This document shows, in pieces, positions 29,101-35,503 of a stretch of 64,000 nt of DNA. The notes beneath the pieces were generated by a model. It did not search any database, had not been told where the DNA came from, and saw nothing but the letters and a program-made list of their open reading frames with translations. Source of the stretch: Telmatobacter sp. DSM 110680 (lineage in GTDB: Bacteria; Acidobacteriota; Terriglobia; Terriglobales; Acidobacteriaceae); the NCBI RefSeq assembly GCF_039994875.1, contig NZ_CP121196.1, forward strand, positions 5,890,001-5,954,000, written 5' to 3'. Positions within the stretch are counted from its first letter, which is position 1. Every line of letters starts with the position of its first letter. The translations under genes were made by a program, and so were the position numbers.

Positions 29101-29353
29101 GAGCCGAGTTGGTGGTACAGGCGGTCGATATCAGGTTTGGATTCGCGCTGACTGTATTGAAGTCGTAGTAGGTGACCTGCTGGGCCGCGCTTGGATGCGA
29201 GGCGAAGGCGACCAGTCCACCGAGAGCCACGATGAGGTGCTGCAGAAATCCTGCGGAGCGCGGATTCTTCCCTCCCGAGTTCTTGAAAGTACCAGACAAA
29301 CGTGCGGAAGGCACACTCACGTGAGAGGCCGAACCTGTGGACTGGTTGGTCAT
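17174..29353 (-). CDS. Giant secreted mosaic protein (lectin-like, NHL, metzincin motif, GSGG repeats, Ig-like modules)
   Basis: About 4059 residues from the ATG at 29353, chosen for AGGAGA upstream and because it gives a signal peptide (GFLQHLIVALGGLVAFASHPSAAQQ, about 34-58). In order: L-type lectin-like domain (about 60-330); three groups of NHL blades (about 505-775, 1081-1427, 1538-1801); two 'GSGSGTV...C...FAGWGG' InlB-like repeats (about 885-1075); a PASTA-like segment (about 1905-1972); a large region ending in a zinc motif HEIGHTLGLSH (H2530) with a Met-turn-like SVMNY about 38 residues later; the GSGG array (about 2714-3130); Fn3 (about 3147-3222); MBG (about 3423-3507); and choice-of-anchor-D/ASPM-like and Ig-like modules to the end. 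It lacks a visible anchor or sorting signal. Adhesion, carbohydrate binding and proteolysis at the cell surface are inferred. Confidence 0.85.
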   Translation of the reverse strand: MTNQSTGSASHVSVPSARLSGTFKNSGGKNPRSAGFLQHLIVALGGLVAFASHPSAAQQVTYYDFNTVSANPNLISTACTTNSAPSGVLFCFNNANGGLGFVQDNSYTTIIDPNATTGSAYALQLTQQNVQSQSSSVWYSTPQNVAGGFTAWYAFKITPGSSPYGDGLAFVIQNSLGGGTDTITNTFSTGGGLNILGGSGGGLGYAAIDNSVALEADTFADSFDPYDIFAGYYDDSHLALQSCGAGLANSPAHYTDNSVSPLVPTGCMVNLGGIYAIASYPTASSGAGRVTIADGSPHQVVVVYNGPNDSPANYIYVYLDPVFVPGTHTPVSGSTPIIAGPYNITNSINLNSGNAYIGFTAATGGSFQQNELMGFSFTPHGFGNINVCPSGQSTPSPCSNTLPVNFTFASSTTIGSVKVVTQGTTGLDFQQASGSTCSAAVTSCTVNVTFAPLAPGLRMGAVQLLDDSGNVLATQLIYGTGQAPELVYSPTISGGSILDGPSLENVVSIPGYAPPTFNARAMATDAAGDLFIADPTNGRVVELPANGTTSTVGVGLGSPQALAVDGAGSLFIADTGLQEVLAVPAGCTSSACQTVVYKAAVGAPAGVDPVGLTVDGMGDLFIADGIAGVIEIPAGCATSSCQISVGSGWSSPSGLAIDAAGDLFVADSGLGKVLEMPVGCTVNSCQIAVGSGWLYPHGVAVDAAGDVYVADSGLGGGEVLEVPAGCANNTCEVALLSGNVSYDVAVDAAGEVYVANATTNQVLKINQAGTQTPSETFPSEADGMVSSPQSFTILNAGTQTLNSSGMSFPYFWYQVDLNGNPPDCSTSFSLAPGQSCNFSLVFAAKDGGPGDPWVSAIWINDNNLNGSISTQQFLVDVSGIIPAIDYTLTVAEAGSGSGTVTDDSNQISCSGSNGSTTGTCSGSYENGTIVTLTANPAAGSTFAGWGGSCANAGMTPTCAVTVNGASNAIANFALVSNVTLSVTEVGTGSGTVADNLSRITCSQANGVITGTCTANYTSGTSVTLTATPSGNSIFAGWGGVCANSGANPTCNVTMNSASNATASFVAPGATQSGTLKPITAGVVYGQNGSFTSSTGYGVTSANSLYQPENLAVDSNGNLYVADLQNSRVLFYPAGSTTATRVYGQGGSFTTGGGNYDGVSADSLNNPYGIAVDNSGGLYVADENNNRVLYYSAGSTTATRVYGQNGNFTTNYQNMGGAPSANSLNGPQSVALDSNGNLYVADTLNSRVLFYPAGSTTATQVYGQAGDLTSAGPNLSGISASSLNNPFALTLDSSGNLYVADSDNNRVLFYPFGSTTATQVYGQNGSFTSGAANNAGVTASSLNNPQSVTLDSSGNLYVSDYNNNRVLFYPFGSTTATRVYGQGGSFTSSGAHTNANSLSNPAAVALDSSGNLYVADKSNNRVVEYGPFGNVNVCSSGQSSPAPCNNTITLSYSAPSATTFGATQVVTQGATGLDFTLGSGSTCVGSVSAGSSCLVNVKFAPLAPGLRMGAVQVLDNGGNSLASAQIYGAGQGPLLAIGSGTQTTVNTGNISLAKPNGVAVDAAGDVFIADSINQQVVKVAANGATSTLGVGLQYPQGLAVDGAGDLFIADNNLNTVVEVPAGCTNASCQKNLTGNPPGAQLGVAVDGLGDVFAASFNGEVVKVPANGGAPSVVYNPPGSNPIGLAADAKGDLFIADFGLAKVVEIPSGCASSSCQISVGTGWVQPEAVAVDAAGNIYVADEAPKVVEVPAGCNNSACQITISNLLAFGIAVDASGDIFIPEETGNQVVKISRSQTPSFSFATTKVDSTSTDSPQLVSIQNIGNQSLTGSLALNLGGGFTQNNSTDCASQFPLAPGAVCNESFSFTPPSATYFTGTAVFTDNTLNGNPPVAQTINLSGTGQTTQGVSMVVVPDVVGQTQTAAATPISGAGLVLGTVTTQSSDTVPSGSVISETPAAGTQVSVGSAVNLLVSTGQPQPPSPNPLLLENNYFVTGDYASAGVTLRGTGIGGVATGNITITSGGQGVPDGADIIDAFLYWETIENTASPSSANGTFRGYSITGQQIGTDIPNYTDGVLTGTLRMYRADVNLYFAAQANGVRYASGTHSVSLPDGGGSALPVTEGASLVVIYRVLSPNFPLKSVVIYDGSAVPTTAGMQVVQGFYDAVGGANGAGKNTNIFASGGTWNNSVNSVTLGQANQFNATLNTGSAYEAVILSTLVNNSDNDGILDAWKAGPAAGDFHAGQPGYYDVKSGSWVPLPGAKHGEKDLFVQLDYMCTTVNPDGSCASGPGLENLFPSPDISGNDPLAMVQQAFAASGVQLHLQIGNAVPEDTCTDAPGQPLCQFPSQPGVIGWKNSLEISKLWPRNLASCVTGGDCTTRFAYGQKDSYHYVLFGHSLAVPAWNTRYGTLTSIQVASGVTTISTADRGTGINQCPSRVTISGVLGNPSLNGVYNTTGCADSKTISLNTPGVPNWSYPNNSLPEPVIGLTSGTITSISGYSDLGGADSAVTLGLWLTAPNQDMSKKANVIAGTLFHEIGHTLGLSHGGLYYDGAIGNYVPTFEANCKPNYQSVMNYLFQLDLVGPSQAVAFSNQTLTTLNESSAGSISQLTDVSSAAATFPTSAWYVPVAPGISASPATRHCDGTPLAGDSSYRVDASIAPITPPWSNGQDINFDGQLNAQMRGFNDLTNMDLRQVGATGGEFASLASVLSFGSSAAPLNIGAGGNVVLGSGGTVALGSGGTVTLGSGGNVTLGSGGTITLGSGGNVTLGSGGNVTLGSGGVVTPGSSGIVTLGSGGNVTLGSGGTITLGSGGNVILGSGGTVTLGSGGTIALGNGGGTVTIPSTGGSYTLDSAGGTITLGSGGNVTLGSGGNVTLGSGGTIALGSGGNVTLGSGGNVTLGSGGTIALGSGGTVALGSGGNVTLGSGGTIALGSGGTVTLGSGGNVTLGSGGTVTLGSGGDLSGSGGNVTLGSGGNVTLGSGGTVTLGSGGNVTLGSGGNVTLGSGGTITLGSGGNVTLGSGGTVTLGSGGTVTPSGGSPVVIAAGGSYTFGSSGGIVALGSGGNVTLGSGGNVTLGSGGTITLGSGGTVTLGSGGNVTLGSGGVVALGSGGNVTLGSGGTIALGSGGNVTLGSGGTLSTELTYETANSVVRPPSAPTETPISQGVRVDWNAPVFGVVQTYTIYRSSNGATPIAIGSVSGNPPATEFIDTNPDLTSQTVVYTISTTLAPVTLDPTQRQSPPSPPAVLKNDQTINIGPLPSSVVLSATQTIVTATSMSGGNPNGLQVSFNAAGPCAIVNQSVTPIASGGVSSATVALNNTGSCTITASQPGTDVFNAANSVSGTFMILPAGSNTSAQTITFAPLQNSQYGNSFLLSASSSSGLQVSFAASGPCTTSGKIIGVGVCKITASAPGNGTYSAASATQSFIIYPAVLKVTANSFTITHGQSLPALTYTYSGFVNSETPAVVSGAPALSTTATSASNAGAYPITVSTGSLAAANYSFLYVSGTLTIQESGQTITFTTNPPASAAFNSIFTVAATSTSQLPVVFTSAGSCSNVGATFTMTNSTGTCSVIANQPGNTNYSAAPQVTKFVNATGPVVTVSPASINFGTVPQGSITTKGITVSNVGTAPVTINQPVLSIVQGGNSNEFVAVNLCPNPLAAGKSCTITIAFVAGPYYTPQSATLQIMDNAPGSPQPVMLSALVLIPQTITFVTNPPASAANKSSFTVAATGGASGNPVTFTSSGVCSITGTTPGTATYAMNSSTGSCSVIANQAGNSSYAAAAQVTKTVTATPIAQAITFTTNPPASAVYKSSFIVAATGGASGNPVTFTSSGACSNAGATYTMTSGMGTCSVIANQAGNASYAAAAPITKTVTATQAAQTITFTTNPPASAVYKSSFTVAATGGASGNPVTFTSSGACSNAGANYTMTSGAGTCSVTANQAGNSNYSAAAPVTKAVNAVYAVATLSPASLSFGTVTSGKSSSPKTVTLSNTGTTPLIIISIGFTGANPGNFVQTNTCPSASSSLAAGKSCTISVTFNSGGKAVSANLSVTDNTQAGTQTLSLSGN
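17505..18262 (-). repeat. Three tandem Ig-like repeats of about 80 residues in the giant protein
   Basis: Three consecutive modules each begin with a TITFTTNPPASA-type strand, run through VAATGGASGNPVTFTSSG and end with CSVIANQAGN plus AAAP/AQVTKTV. They are nearly identical in protein and very similar in DNA, with a fourth, more diverged copy at about 18596-18830. Such modules are usual spacers or stalks in long bacterial surface proteins. Confidence 0.7.
19964..21215 (-). repeat. 24-bp tandem repeat array encoding [NT][VI][TA]LGSGG units
   Basis: Inside the giant gene, an eight-residue unit of consensus N/T-V/I-T/A-L-G-S-G-G is repeated with 43 copies ending exactly in LGSGG plus a few variants (PGSSG, LGNGG, DLSGSGG). 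Two short spacers split it into three blocks: GTVTIPSTGG... (about 20800-20870) and a TVTPSGGSPVVIAAGG-type segment (about 20200-20280). The alternating beta-prone and Gly-rich pattern suggests a beta-solenoid or roll. The 24-base periodicity favours copy-number change by slippage or recombination. Confidence 0.9.
21734..21766 (-). other. Metzincin zinc-binding motif in the giant protein
   Basis: HEIGHTLGLSH fits HExxHxxGxxH, the three-histidine zinc site of metzincin proteases, with E as general base. A downstream SVMNY resembles the Met-turn. This suggests an active peptidase domain embedded in the surface protein, perhaps for self-processing or host/substrate proteins. Confidence 0.65.
25075..26112 (-). 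repeat. Six-blade NHL beta-propeller repeats
   Basis: Six consecutive units of about 55-58 residues have the pattern SLNNP..(V/L)(A/T)LDSSGNLYVAD..NNRVLFYP.GSTTAT(R/Q)VYGQ. Six copies fit one closed propeller. The DNA is also strongly repetitive, so the units probably arose by recent tandem duplication. Confidence 0.8.
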
Positions 29354-29466
29354 GCTTGCGATCTCCTGGGGATTGGTACGAGCCGTGTTGTGGGGTGATG
29401 AGCCGTAAGTGTAACGTGCGCAAGGTGCATCTCGCGCAAAAGTTCGGGAAATCAAGCGAGGTTTTT

Positions 29467-29486
29467 GGTAATCGCTTGCGGTTACC
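29467..29486. promoter_or_regulatory. Imperfect inverted repeat upstream of the giant gene
   Basis: GGTAATCG-CTTG-CGGTTACC has 8-base arms with one mismatch and lies about 115-133 bases before the start at 29353. It could be an operator in the 355-base divergent region shared with the FHA-PP2C gene. No regulator is assigned. Confidence 0.35.
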
Positions 29487-29708
29487 GATTTGAGGCAACC
29501 GCGAACATGAGTGGCGCACACCTATGCCGTTCATATCTTCGCCCAGGACTCTGCACCTGCGCGAGTGACGCGCCTTCGGCGGACATGCTGCGTGCAGACC
29601 GCGGATAACATTGCAATATGCTGCGCGACATTCTTGGTGAAGCAATAAGCATGCTCCGTTATCGATTCTCGAGGATCAGGTCCGCAATGCAGTTTAAGAT
29701 CGGAAGCT

Positions 29709-31385
29709 ATGCATGAGCAGCAGGGTTACGAAACGATTCTCGAAGTGGCGCAACCGAACCGCTCGCCTGAATCGGTTGTAGTTTCGCGAAACCCGTTTCT
29801 CATCGGGCGTGGCAGCGACACCGGTAATCACCTTCTGCTCGACGATCCTCGCATCTCCAGGCGCTGCGCCGTCATCGAGGAAGTCGACGGCGGTTTCCTT
29901 CTGAGGGATCGCGGACATCGTCCCGGCATCTGGGTAAACGGGCGCCGAATCGCACAGATGGTGCTCATGGATGGCGACACGATCGAGTTCGGACTTGAAA
30001 ATAGCGCGAAGATCGTTTTCCGCTGGCGGCCGGCCGAGCAGTATGTCGAAAACATGCTCACTCGGCTGGGCTCGCTGCCAGCCATCGAAACAACCGCCGC
30101 GACGGGGGGCCTGAGCAAGCTTAATCTGCTTCTCGAAGCCACGTCTCTGCTCCACTCTGCCCTTCCGTTGGAATCGGTGCTGGGCACCATGCTCGATCAT
30201 GCGATGTCCGTGACCAACGCGGAGCGCGGACTGCTGCTCGAGGCGGATGACGATGGCGTTTTAACCGTCAGGCTGGCGCGCGGCACAGGTGGAAAGGCGC
30301 TGCCCGCAGAGAGCATCGCCCCCAGCCAGACCGCACTCCGGCAGGCAGTGAGCAAACGCTCAGCGGCCATCACCGACGACCTGAACCTTGACGACCTCAA
30401 TTTGAAGAGCGCGCAAAGCGTAGTTGTTCAGGGCCTGCGCGCGGTTGTCGCCATTCCGTTGTATGCCGTATCCCACGCGAATGCCGACGGCAGTGAAGCT
30501 ACGGCTGGCCGGCTCCTTGGCGCACTCTATCTCGACTCGCGGCGCACGACCGCTTTCTCCAATGTTGACCGGCAGATTCTGGACGCGCTGAGCGCGCAGG
30601 CGGCGAGCATTCTGGATAATGCGCGGCTCGTGGAGAAGGAACGCGAGCAACGAAGGATGGAGCAGGAACTGGCAATTGCTCGCGAAATCCAGCAAGGGCT
30701 AGTACCGCAGGGACTGCGCGAATTTCCTCATCTGGAGATCAAAGGCGTACATCTCGCCTGTCACGGAGTGGGTGGCGACTACTACGATGTGTTCCCACTC
30801 AGCGACGGGTCGACAGCGTTCCTGGTTGCTGACGTGACCGGCAAGGGGCTCGGCGCGGCCTTGCTCACGACGATGCTGCAAGGCGCCTTGAGTGGGATGA
30901 GACTCGGGGTGGATCCAGCGAAGGTTTTCAACCACGTCAATCGATTCCTATGCGAGCACGCGTCAGTTGGGCGTTGCGCCACGATGTTCTTCGGCCGGAT
31001 CGATGCGGAGGGAAGGCTCGAGTATCTCAATGGAGGGCATCCGTCGCCCCTTTTAATTCGCAACGGCATGATCACTGAGCTTTACACCGAAGGAACGCTT
31101 CCTATCGGATTGTCAGAAGAGGCGATATTTGAAGCGACGCGGGTCCAGTTGGAACCCGACGACGTGCTGGTGCTGTTCTCCGACGGCATTGTAGAAGCTG
31201 CAAACACACAGAACGAATTATTCGGATTCGAGCGGCTCAACCATGTGACGGCTCAATGTGCACGGGTCTCGATCGAGACGGTTATGAAGACGATTCTGGA
31301 TGCTGTAGAGGAGTTCTCTCGGGGCGCGGGGCAAGCGGATGATCTCACGCTTTTAATTGTGCGTTATCGGCGGATTGTGAATTGA
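29709..31385 (+). CDS. FHA-GAF-PP2C (SpoIIE/RsbU-type) phosphatase
   Basis: A 558-residue cytoplasmic protein. An FHA domain occupies about 8-105 (GRGS at 33-36, ISRR at 49-52, N77), a GAF domain about 135-305, a short coiled linker with EREQRRMEQELAIAREIQQGL, then a PP2C/SpoIIE phosphatase (about 335-555) with metal-binding motifs GGDYYDVF, VADVTGKG, SDGIVEA and ADDLTLLIV. FHA domains bind phosphothreonine peptides, and RsbU-type phosphatases dephosphorylate anti-anti-sigma factors or other phosphoproteins. The FHA loop reads SRRC where SRxH is usual. It is divergent from the giant gene and near the Ser/Thr kinase at 13766, a plausible signalling partner. No STAS or RsbW-like gene is nearby. 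Confidence 0.92.
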   Translation: MHEQQGYETILEVAQPNRSPESVVVSRNPFLIGRGSDTGNHLLLDDPRISRRCAVIEEVDGGFLLRDRGHRPGIWVNGRRIAQMVLMDGDTIEFGLENSAKIVFRWRPAEQYVENMLTRLGSLPAIETTAATGGLSKLNLLLEATSLLHSALPLESVLGTMLDHAMSVTNAERGLLLEADDDGVLTVRLARGTGGKALPAESIAPSQTALRQAVSKRSAAITDDLNLDDLNLKSAQSVVVQGLRAVVAIPLYAVSHANADGSEATAGRLLGALYLDSRRTTAFSNVDRQILDALSAQAASILDNARLVEKEREQRRMEQELAIAREIQQGLVPQGLREFPHLEIKGVHLACHGVGGDYYDVFPLSDGSTAFLVADVTGKGLGAALLTTMLQGALSGMRLGVDPAKVFNHVNRFLCEHASVGRCATMFFGRIDAEGRLEYLNGGHPSPLLIRNGMITELYTEGTLPIGLSEEAIFEATRVQLEPDDVLVLFSDGIVEAANTQNELFGFERLNHVTAQCARVSIETVMKTILDAVEEFSRGAGQADDLTLLIVRYRRIVN

Positions 31386-31962
31386 CTCTCTTGCTCATAA
31401 GCGAGGAAGGGGTTGACTCGCATTTGAAGCGTGTGCCTTTCCCTCCTCGCTTAAGGGCGCCAGCATGCACAGACTTCAGTGGCCCGCTGGCATTAGATAG
31501 TGCTTTGGGGCTGTCCTAGTCACTTTTTTGCCCCAAAACGCTAAACGGTGCCATTCAGTTTCCTATTGACACTCATTCATTGGCTCAATATTATTCACAA
31601 CCGAATCAATAAAGCGTTTTATCAGTCTGTCAACTCGCCTCAGATGCTTCCCCGGGAACGGTCTCTGAGGCTGTTGGTTCATGATTTCCTTCGGGTTCAT
31701 CATTCTCGGGGCCGGCAGTTCAGCCTCGACTGATTTTTTGCTCACCACCTGCTTAGACATAAAACGCGAGGGGTCTGGTCTTCTTCCCCCTTGATTCACT
31801 TGCGACCCGGGATCAGTAATCGCTCAAGTTGGCGGCTTAATTTATGGTCGCCCTGGGCAGAGAAAAAGCGGGACTAACACCGCGGCGCAATGACTGTGCC
31901 TCGTCGGCAACGGATCATGGCGCTTCTATCAATGCACAACAAGCTTCAATGGAGAGTGACGC
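31386..31962. other. Intergenic stretch before the first TonB receptor
   Basis: About 577 bases. It contains the hairpin at 31398-31453 and the promoter region of the receptor gene (GGAGAG at 31952-31957 before the ATG at 31963). Nothing else was recognised. Confidence 0.45.
31398..31453 (+). terminator. Hairpin after the FHA-PP2C gene, probable terminator
   Basis: Left arm TAAGCGAGGAAGGG and right arm CCCTCCTCGCTTA pair over 13 bases with a single bulged A and a loop of about 30 bases, starting 12 bases after the stop codon. There is no T-tract, so it may be a transcript-stabilising stem rather than a factor-independent terminator. Confidence 0.5.
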
Positions 31963-34900
31963 ATGAAAGTGACTTTAGCGATACTTGCGAGATACAGAAG
32001 TAGTCTGTTATCGCTCGTTCTGCTTCTCGTCTGCCTGGCTGGACACGGCCAGCAAAATTCAACAATTACCGGTACTGTTCTTGACAAGAACGGTGCAGCA
32101 GTTCCAGGAGCAGAAGTAACCCTCACGCAACAACAGACGGGCTTCGTATCCAAAGCCAACAGCAATGACAGTGGCAACTTCACTTTCAACGGCCTGAACG
32201 TCGGAACCTATGATCTCAAGGCCACGGCAAAGGGCTTTGACGCATACGTCGAAAAGGGAATCGTTGTCAACGTCTCCCAGACAACCCGCGTCGATGCAAC
32301 TCTGACAGTCGGCAGTGTCGATCAAACTGTAACCGTGCAATCGGACGTTCTCTCGGTGCAAACCGACTCGAACGTGGTGAGTACGCTGGTCAGCGAAGAG
32401 CAGATCACCGAAATTGCTACTGAGAATCGCAACTTTGCATCCCTGGTGGCGCTTGGACTCGGCGTCAGTTCAACCCTGCCGGACAACAACACGCCAACCT
32501 CGGTAGGTGCAAGCTCAAACATCAGCGTCAACGGTCTTCGCCAGAGCCACAACATATGGTTGATCGACGGTGGCGAAGCCGATGATCGCGGCGGCGCCGG
32601 CGGCATCGATATTCTGCCCTCGCAGGATGCTATCGCTCAGCTTGAAACTCTCTCCTCCAACTATCCGCCGGACTACGGTATTTCTTCCGGCGCCACAATC
32701 AGCCTCTCCCTCAAAAGCGGCAGCCAGAGTTACCACGGCGAAGCATGGGAGTTCAATCGCAACACCGCGTTCAACGCCAACAGTTGGCAGAACAAGAACA
32801 CATCTGGAACCCCGACTGCACGCGCTAAGCTGAACTACAACATCTTCGGTGCGAATATCGGCGGACCGCTCTTCATCCCCGGCATGTACAACAAGGATCG
32901 GAAGAAGACATTCTTCTTCTGGAATGAAGAATGGCGCAAGCTGATTCAGGGCAATCCTCCCAACCTGCAGAATGATCTGCCTGCGGCAGATTTCCCGACG
33001 GCTGGGCAGAACCTTACGTACGTTTCGCCTGGATTCGCCAAGACGCCAATCGTCTTGAATGTTCCGACGGTCGGTGATCCGGCGTTTGCTGCCAAGTTGG
33101 CTGTCGCTTGCCCCACCTGCGTGCAAGGCCAGCCGTTCCCCGGTGGAGTAATCCCGGCCGGCTTGTTTGATGCCAACGCTCTTGCATATCTCGCCTCTGG
33201 AATCGTTCCCAAGCCGAACGCGGCCAACGATCAGTTCCTGGGTCAGGCGAGTCTCCCTATCAATGTACGCGACGATGTGGTTCGCGTAGATCACCGCGTC
33301 AATGATAAGTACCAGATACTCGCCCACTACCTGCACGATTCGGTTTCGCAGGCATTCCCAGCGCCGATGGTCGGTTGGTCAACTGGTAGCTGGCCGACGA
33401 TCACCAGCACCCTGAACAACCCCTCGAACAGCGCCGCAGTCAAGCTCACGGCAACCATCAATCCAAATCTGCTGGTTGAAGCAAGCATGAACTACGACGG
33501 CAACATCATCGACATCGTGAACAGTTCAAAGGGCAACTTGCCATCCGGCATGTCCGTCAACAAGTTTTTCAACAACGGTTCCAAGTCAGCGCCCAGCATG
33601 AACTGGGGTGGGGTGTATGGCGTTCAGGAGAACCCGGGTTCCGCTCCCTGGCACAATGCCGCCGAAGACTACGAGCCAAAGGTGGATGTCTCGTACACCA
33701 TGGGTAAGCACGCCATGAAGTTCGGCGCAAGCTACAACCGCTACACCAAGAACCAGAAGCTATTCCTAAACGCGGAAGGAAGCTTTACGTTTGGTACAAA
33801 CACCGGCGACCCGTTCATGGACATGCTGCTGGGTCTGTCCTCCAACTACTCAGAGTCACAGGCTGCTCCGATCCGCCACTACGTCAACGAGACCCCCTCG
33901 GTCTACGCGATGGATACCTGGAAGGTGACGAATCGCCTAAGCCTGCAGTACGGTCTTCGCTACGATGCGCTTCCCTTCGCTTATGAGCGCTCCAACCAAG
34001 TCGCTAACTTCGATCCTGCGACTTACCTCAGCAGCCAGGCTCCAAATTGGCTCCCAAGCGGAACCTTGGATCCGAATGGTCCGGGATTCCAAACTGTCAA
34101 TGGAGGCCGCTTCTATCTGAACGGCGTTCACCTGGCGGGCCAAGGTGGAACACCGAGAAACTTGATCAAGACTGACTACAACACGCTGCAACCGCGCGTT
34201 GGTTTCTCTGAAGACGTCTTCGGGAACGGCAAGACCGTTCTCCGTGGTGGCTTCGGAACCTTCTACGAACGGCTCCAGGGGAACGACATCTACGACGTCG
34301 CCACCGCTGCGCCGTTTGCGAATACACCATCAGCCAATACGGTCTATCTGACCGATCCGCACACCAGCTACGTAACCGGCGCGGCGGCAGCTACCCCCTT
34401 CTTTGCGCAGGGAAGCACGACTCTCGCACAGGACTACAAAGCTCCCGCGGTCGCCCAGTTCAGCCTCGGCCTTCAGAACCAGGTGGCTCCATCGGTCATC
34501 TGGGTTGTTCAATATGTTGGCAATTTGGCATGGCATCAGAACATTCGCCGCAACATTAACAACTTCCCAATCAACACCTCTAACGCCGTTCGTGCCAACG
34601 CAGGAGACCCGAATAACCATTCGGGAACAAATCCGGGTGGGATGACTATTGCCAACACGGATCAACTCCGGACCTACGATGGTTTCGGCGGTATCACCGA
34701 GCAGGAAAACAACACCAACGGCAATTACAACGGTTTCCAGACCGGTCTCCGTGTTCAGAACCGTTGGGGACTTAGCGGTGAAGTCGACTACACCTACTCG
34801 CACGAAATCGATATCACCAGCACCGACGACTCGGGCATCGACAATCCCTTCTTCATCAAATACATGAAGGGGTCGGGAGGCTTCGATCGTCGCAACATCC

Positions 34901-35427
34901 TGAGCATCAACTACATCTACAAGCTGCCCATCTTCAAGGAAGCGGGAATCGCCCATTCAGTCCTGGGTGGCTGGGAATTGGCTGGTACGGTCATTGATGA
35001 GACCGGTGTACCCACCACTCCACGCATTTCGCTCAGCTACGACACGATTGGTCTTGACGGCGGCTACACCAACCGTCCTAACCAGTCGGGCAAGTCCAAA
35101 AAGGGCGGAAGCATCACACATGCCTTTGACACTTCCGTCTTCAGCAACCCGATTCCGGCTTGGGCTGGCGGCCCGAACCAGGGCTTTGGCAGCGCCGGCA
35201 AAGACTCGCTCCCCGGACCAAATCGCGTGAACTTTACGACCTCGCTCTACAAGTCGTTTGCGTTTACCGAAAAGGCCAGGTTCGAGTTCCGCGTCGAATC
35301 GTTCAACACCTTCAACCACACCGAACCCAACGGCATAGGCAACACACTTGGTAACTCGAATTTCGGAACGGTTACCTCGTTCTATGATCCCCGCGCACTT
35401 GAACTCGGCGGCAAGCTCATCTTCTAA
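31963..35427 (+). CDS. TonB-dependent receptor, Oar-like, with N-terminal carboxypeptidase-regulatory domain
   Basis: A 1154-residue outer-membrane protein. Signal peptide at about 1-29 (LLSLVLLLVCLAGHGQ). A CarboxypepD_reg-like beta-sandwich follows (about 33-112: ITGTVLDKNGAAVPGAEVTL, GNFTFNGLNVGTYDL). A plug region contains ISVNGLRQSHNIWLIDGG, then a long beta-barrel with many Asn/Tyr/Gly-rich strands ends in ELGGKLIF with a terminal Phe, as expected for BamA-dependent insertion. This type is greatly expanded in Acidobacteriota and is thought to import glycans or other large substrates. The downstream gene is a secreted TPR protein, and a strong terminator lies between them, so co-transcription is partial at most. 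Confidence 0.92.
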   Translation: MKVTLAILARYRSSLLSLVLLLVCLAGHGQQNSTITGTVLDKNGAAVPGAEVTLTQQQTGFVSKANSNDSGNFTFNGLNVGTYDLKATAKGFDAYVEKGIVVNVSQTTRVDATLTVGSVDQTVTVQSDVLSVQTDSNVVSTLVSEEQITEIATENRNFASLVALGLGVSSTLPDNNTPTSVGASSNISVNGLRQSHNIWLIDGGEADDRGGAGGIDILPSQDAIAQLETLSSNYPPDYGISSGATISLSLKSGSQSYHGEAWEFNRNTAFNANSWQNKNTSGTPTARAKLNYNIFGANIGGPLFIPGMYNKDRKKTFFFWNEEWRKLIQGNPPNLQNDLPAADFPTAGQNLTYVSPGFAKTPIVLNVPTVGDPAFAAKLAVACPTCVQGQPFPGGVIPAGLFDANALAYLASGIVPKPNAANDQFLGQASLPINVRDDVVRVDHRVNDKYQILAHYLHDSVSQAFPAPMVGWSTGSWPTITSTLNNPSNSAAVKLTATINPNLLVEASMNYDGNIIDIVNSSKGNLPSGMSVNKFFNNGSKSAPSMNWGGVYGVQENPGSAPWHNAAEDYEPKVDVSYTMGKHAMKFGASYNRYTKNQKLFLNAEGSFTFGTNTGDPFMDMLLGLSSNYSESQAAPIRHYVNETPSVYAMDTWKVTNRLSLQYGLRYDALPFAYERSNQVANFDPATYLSSQAPNWLPSGTLDPNGPGFQTVNGGRFYLNGVHLAGQGGTPRNLIKTDYNTLQPRVGFSEDVFGNGKTVLRGGFGTFYERLQGNDIYDVATAAPFANTPSANTVYLTDPHTSYVTGAAAATPFFAQGSTTLAQDYKAPAVAQFSLGLQNQVAPSVIWVVQYVGNLAWHQNIRRNINNFPINTSNAVRANAGDPNNHSGTNPGGMTIANTDQLRTYDGFGGITEQENNTNGNYNGFQTGLRVQNRWGLSGEVDYTYSHEIDITSTDDSGIDNPFFIKYMKGSGGFDRRNILSINYIYKLPIFKEAGIAHSVLGGWELAGTVIDETGVPTTPRISLSYDTIGLDGGYTNRPNQSGKSKKGGSITHAFDTSVFSNPIPAWAGGPNQGFGSAGKDSLPGPNRVNFTTSLYKSFAFTEKARFEFRVESFNTFNHTEPNGIGNTLGNSNFGTVTSFYDPRALELGGKLIF

Positions 35428-35444
35428 CTGAAACCCAACCAGTA

Positions 35445-35485
35445 AATGCGAAACGCGACAGGATAACCTGCCGCGTTTCGCATTT
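35445..35485 (+). terminator. Rho-independent terminator after the first TonB receptor
   Basis: Perfect 13-base arms AATGCGAAACGCG and CGCGTTTCGCATT, with an additional inner CAGG/CCTG pairing, followed by TT. It starts 18 bases after the receptor stop. Confidence 0.85.
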
Positions 35486-35503
35486 TGCGCGTAATTTTAA
35501 AGA

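Noticed and set aside
32515..33336. A 273-residue minus-strand frame opposite the first TonB receptor
   Set aside because: Shadow of the receptor gene without motifs or start signal.
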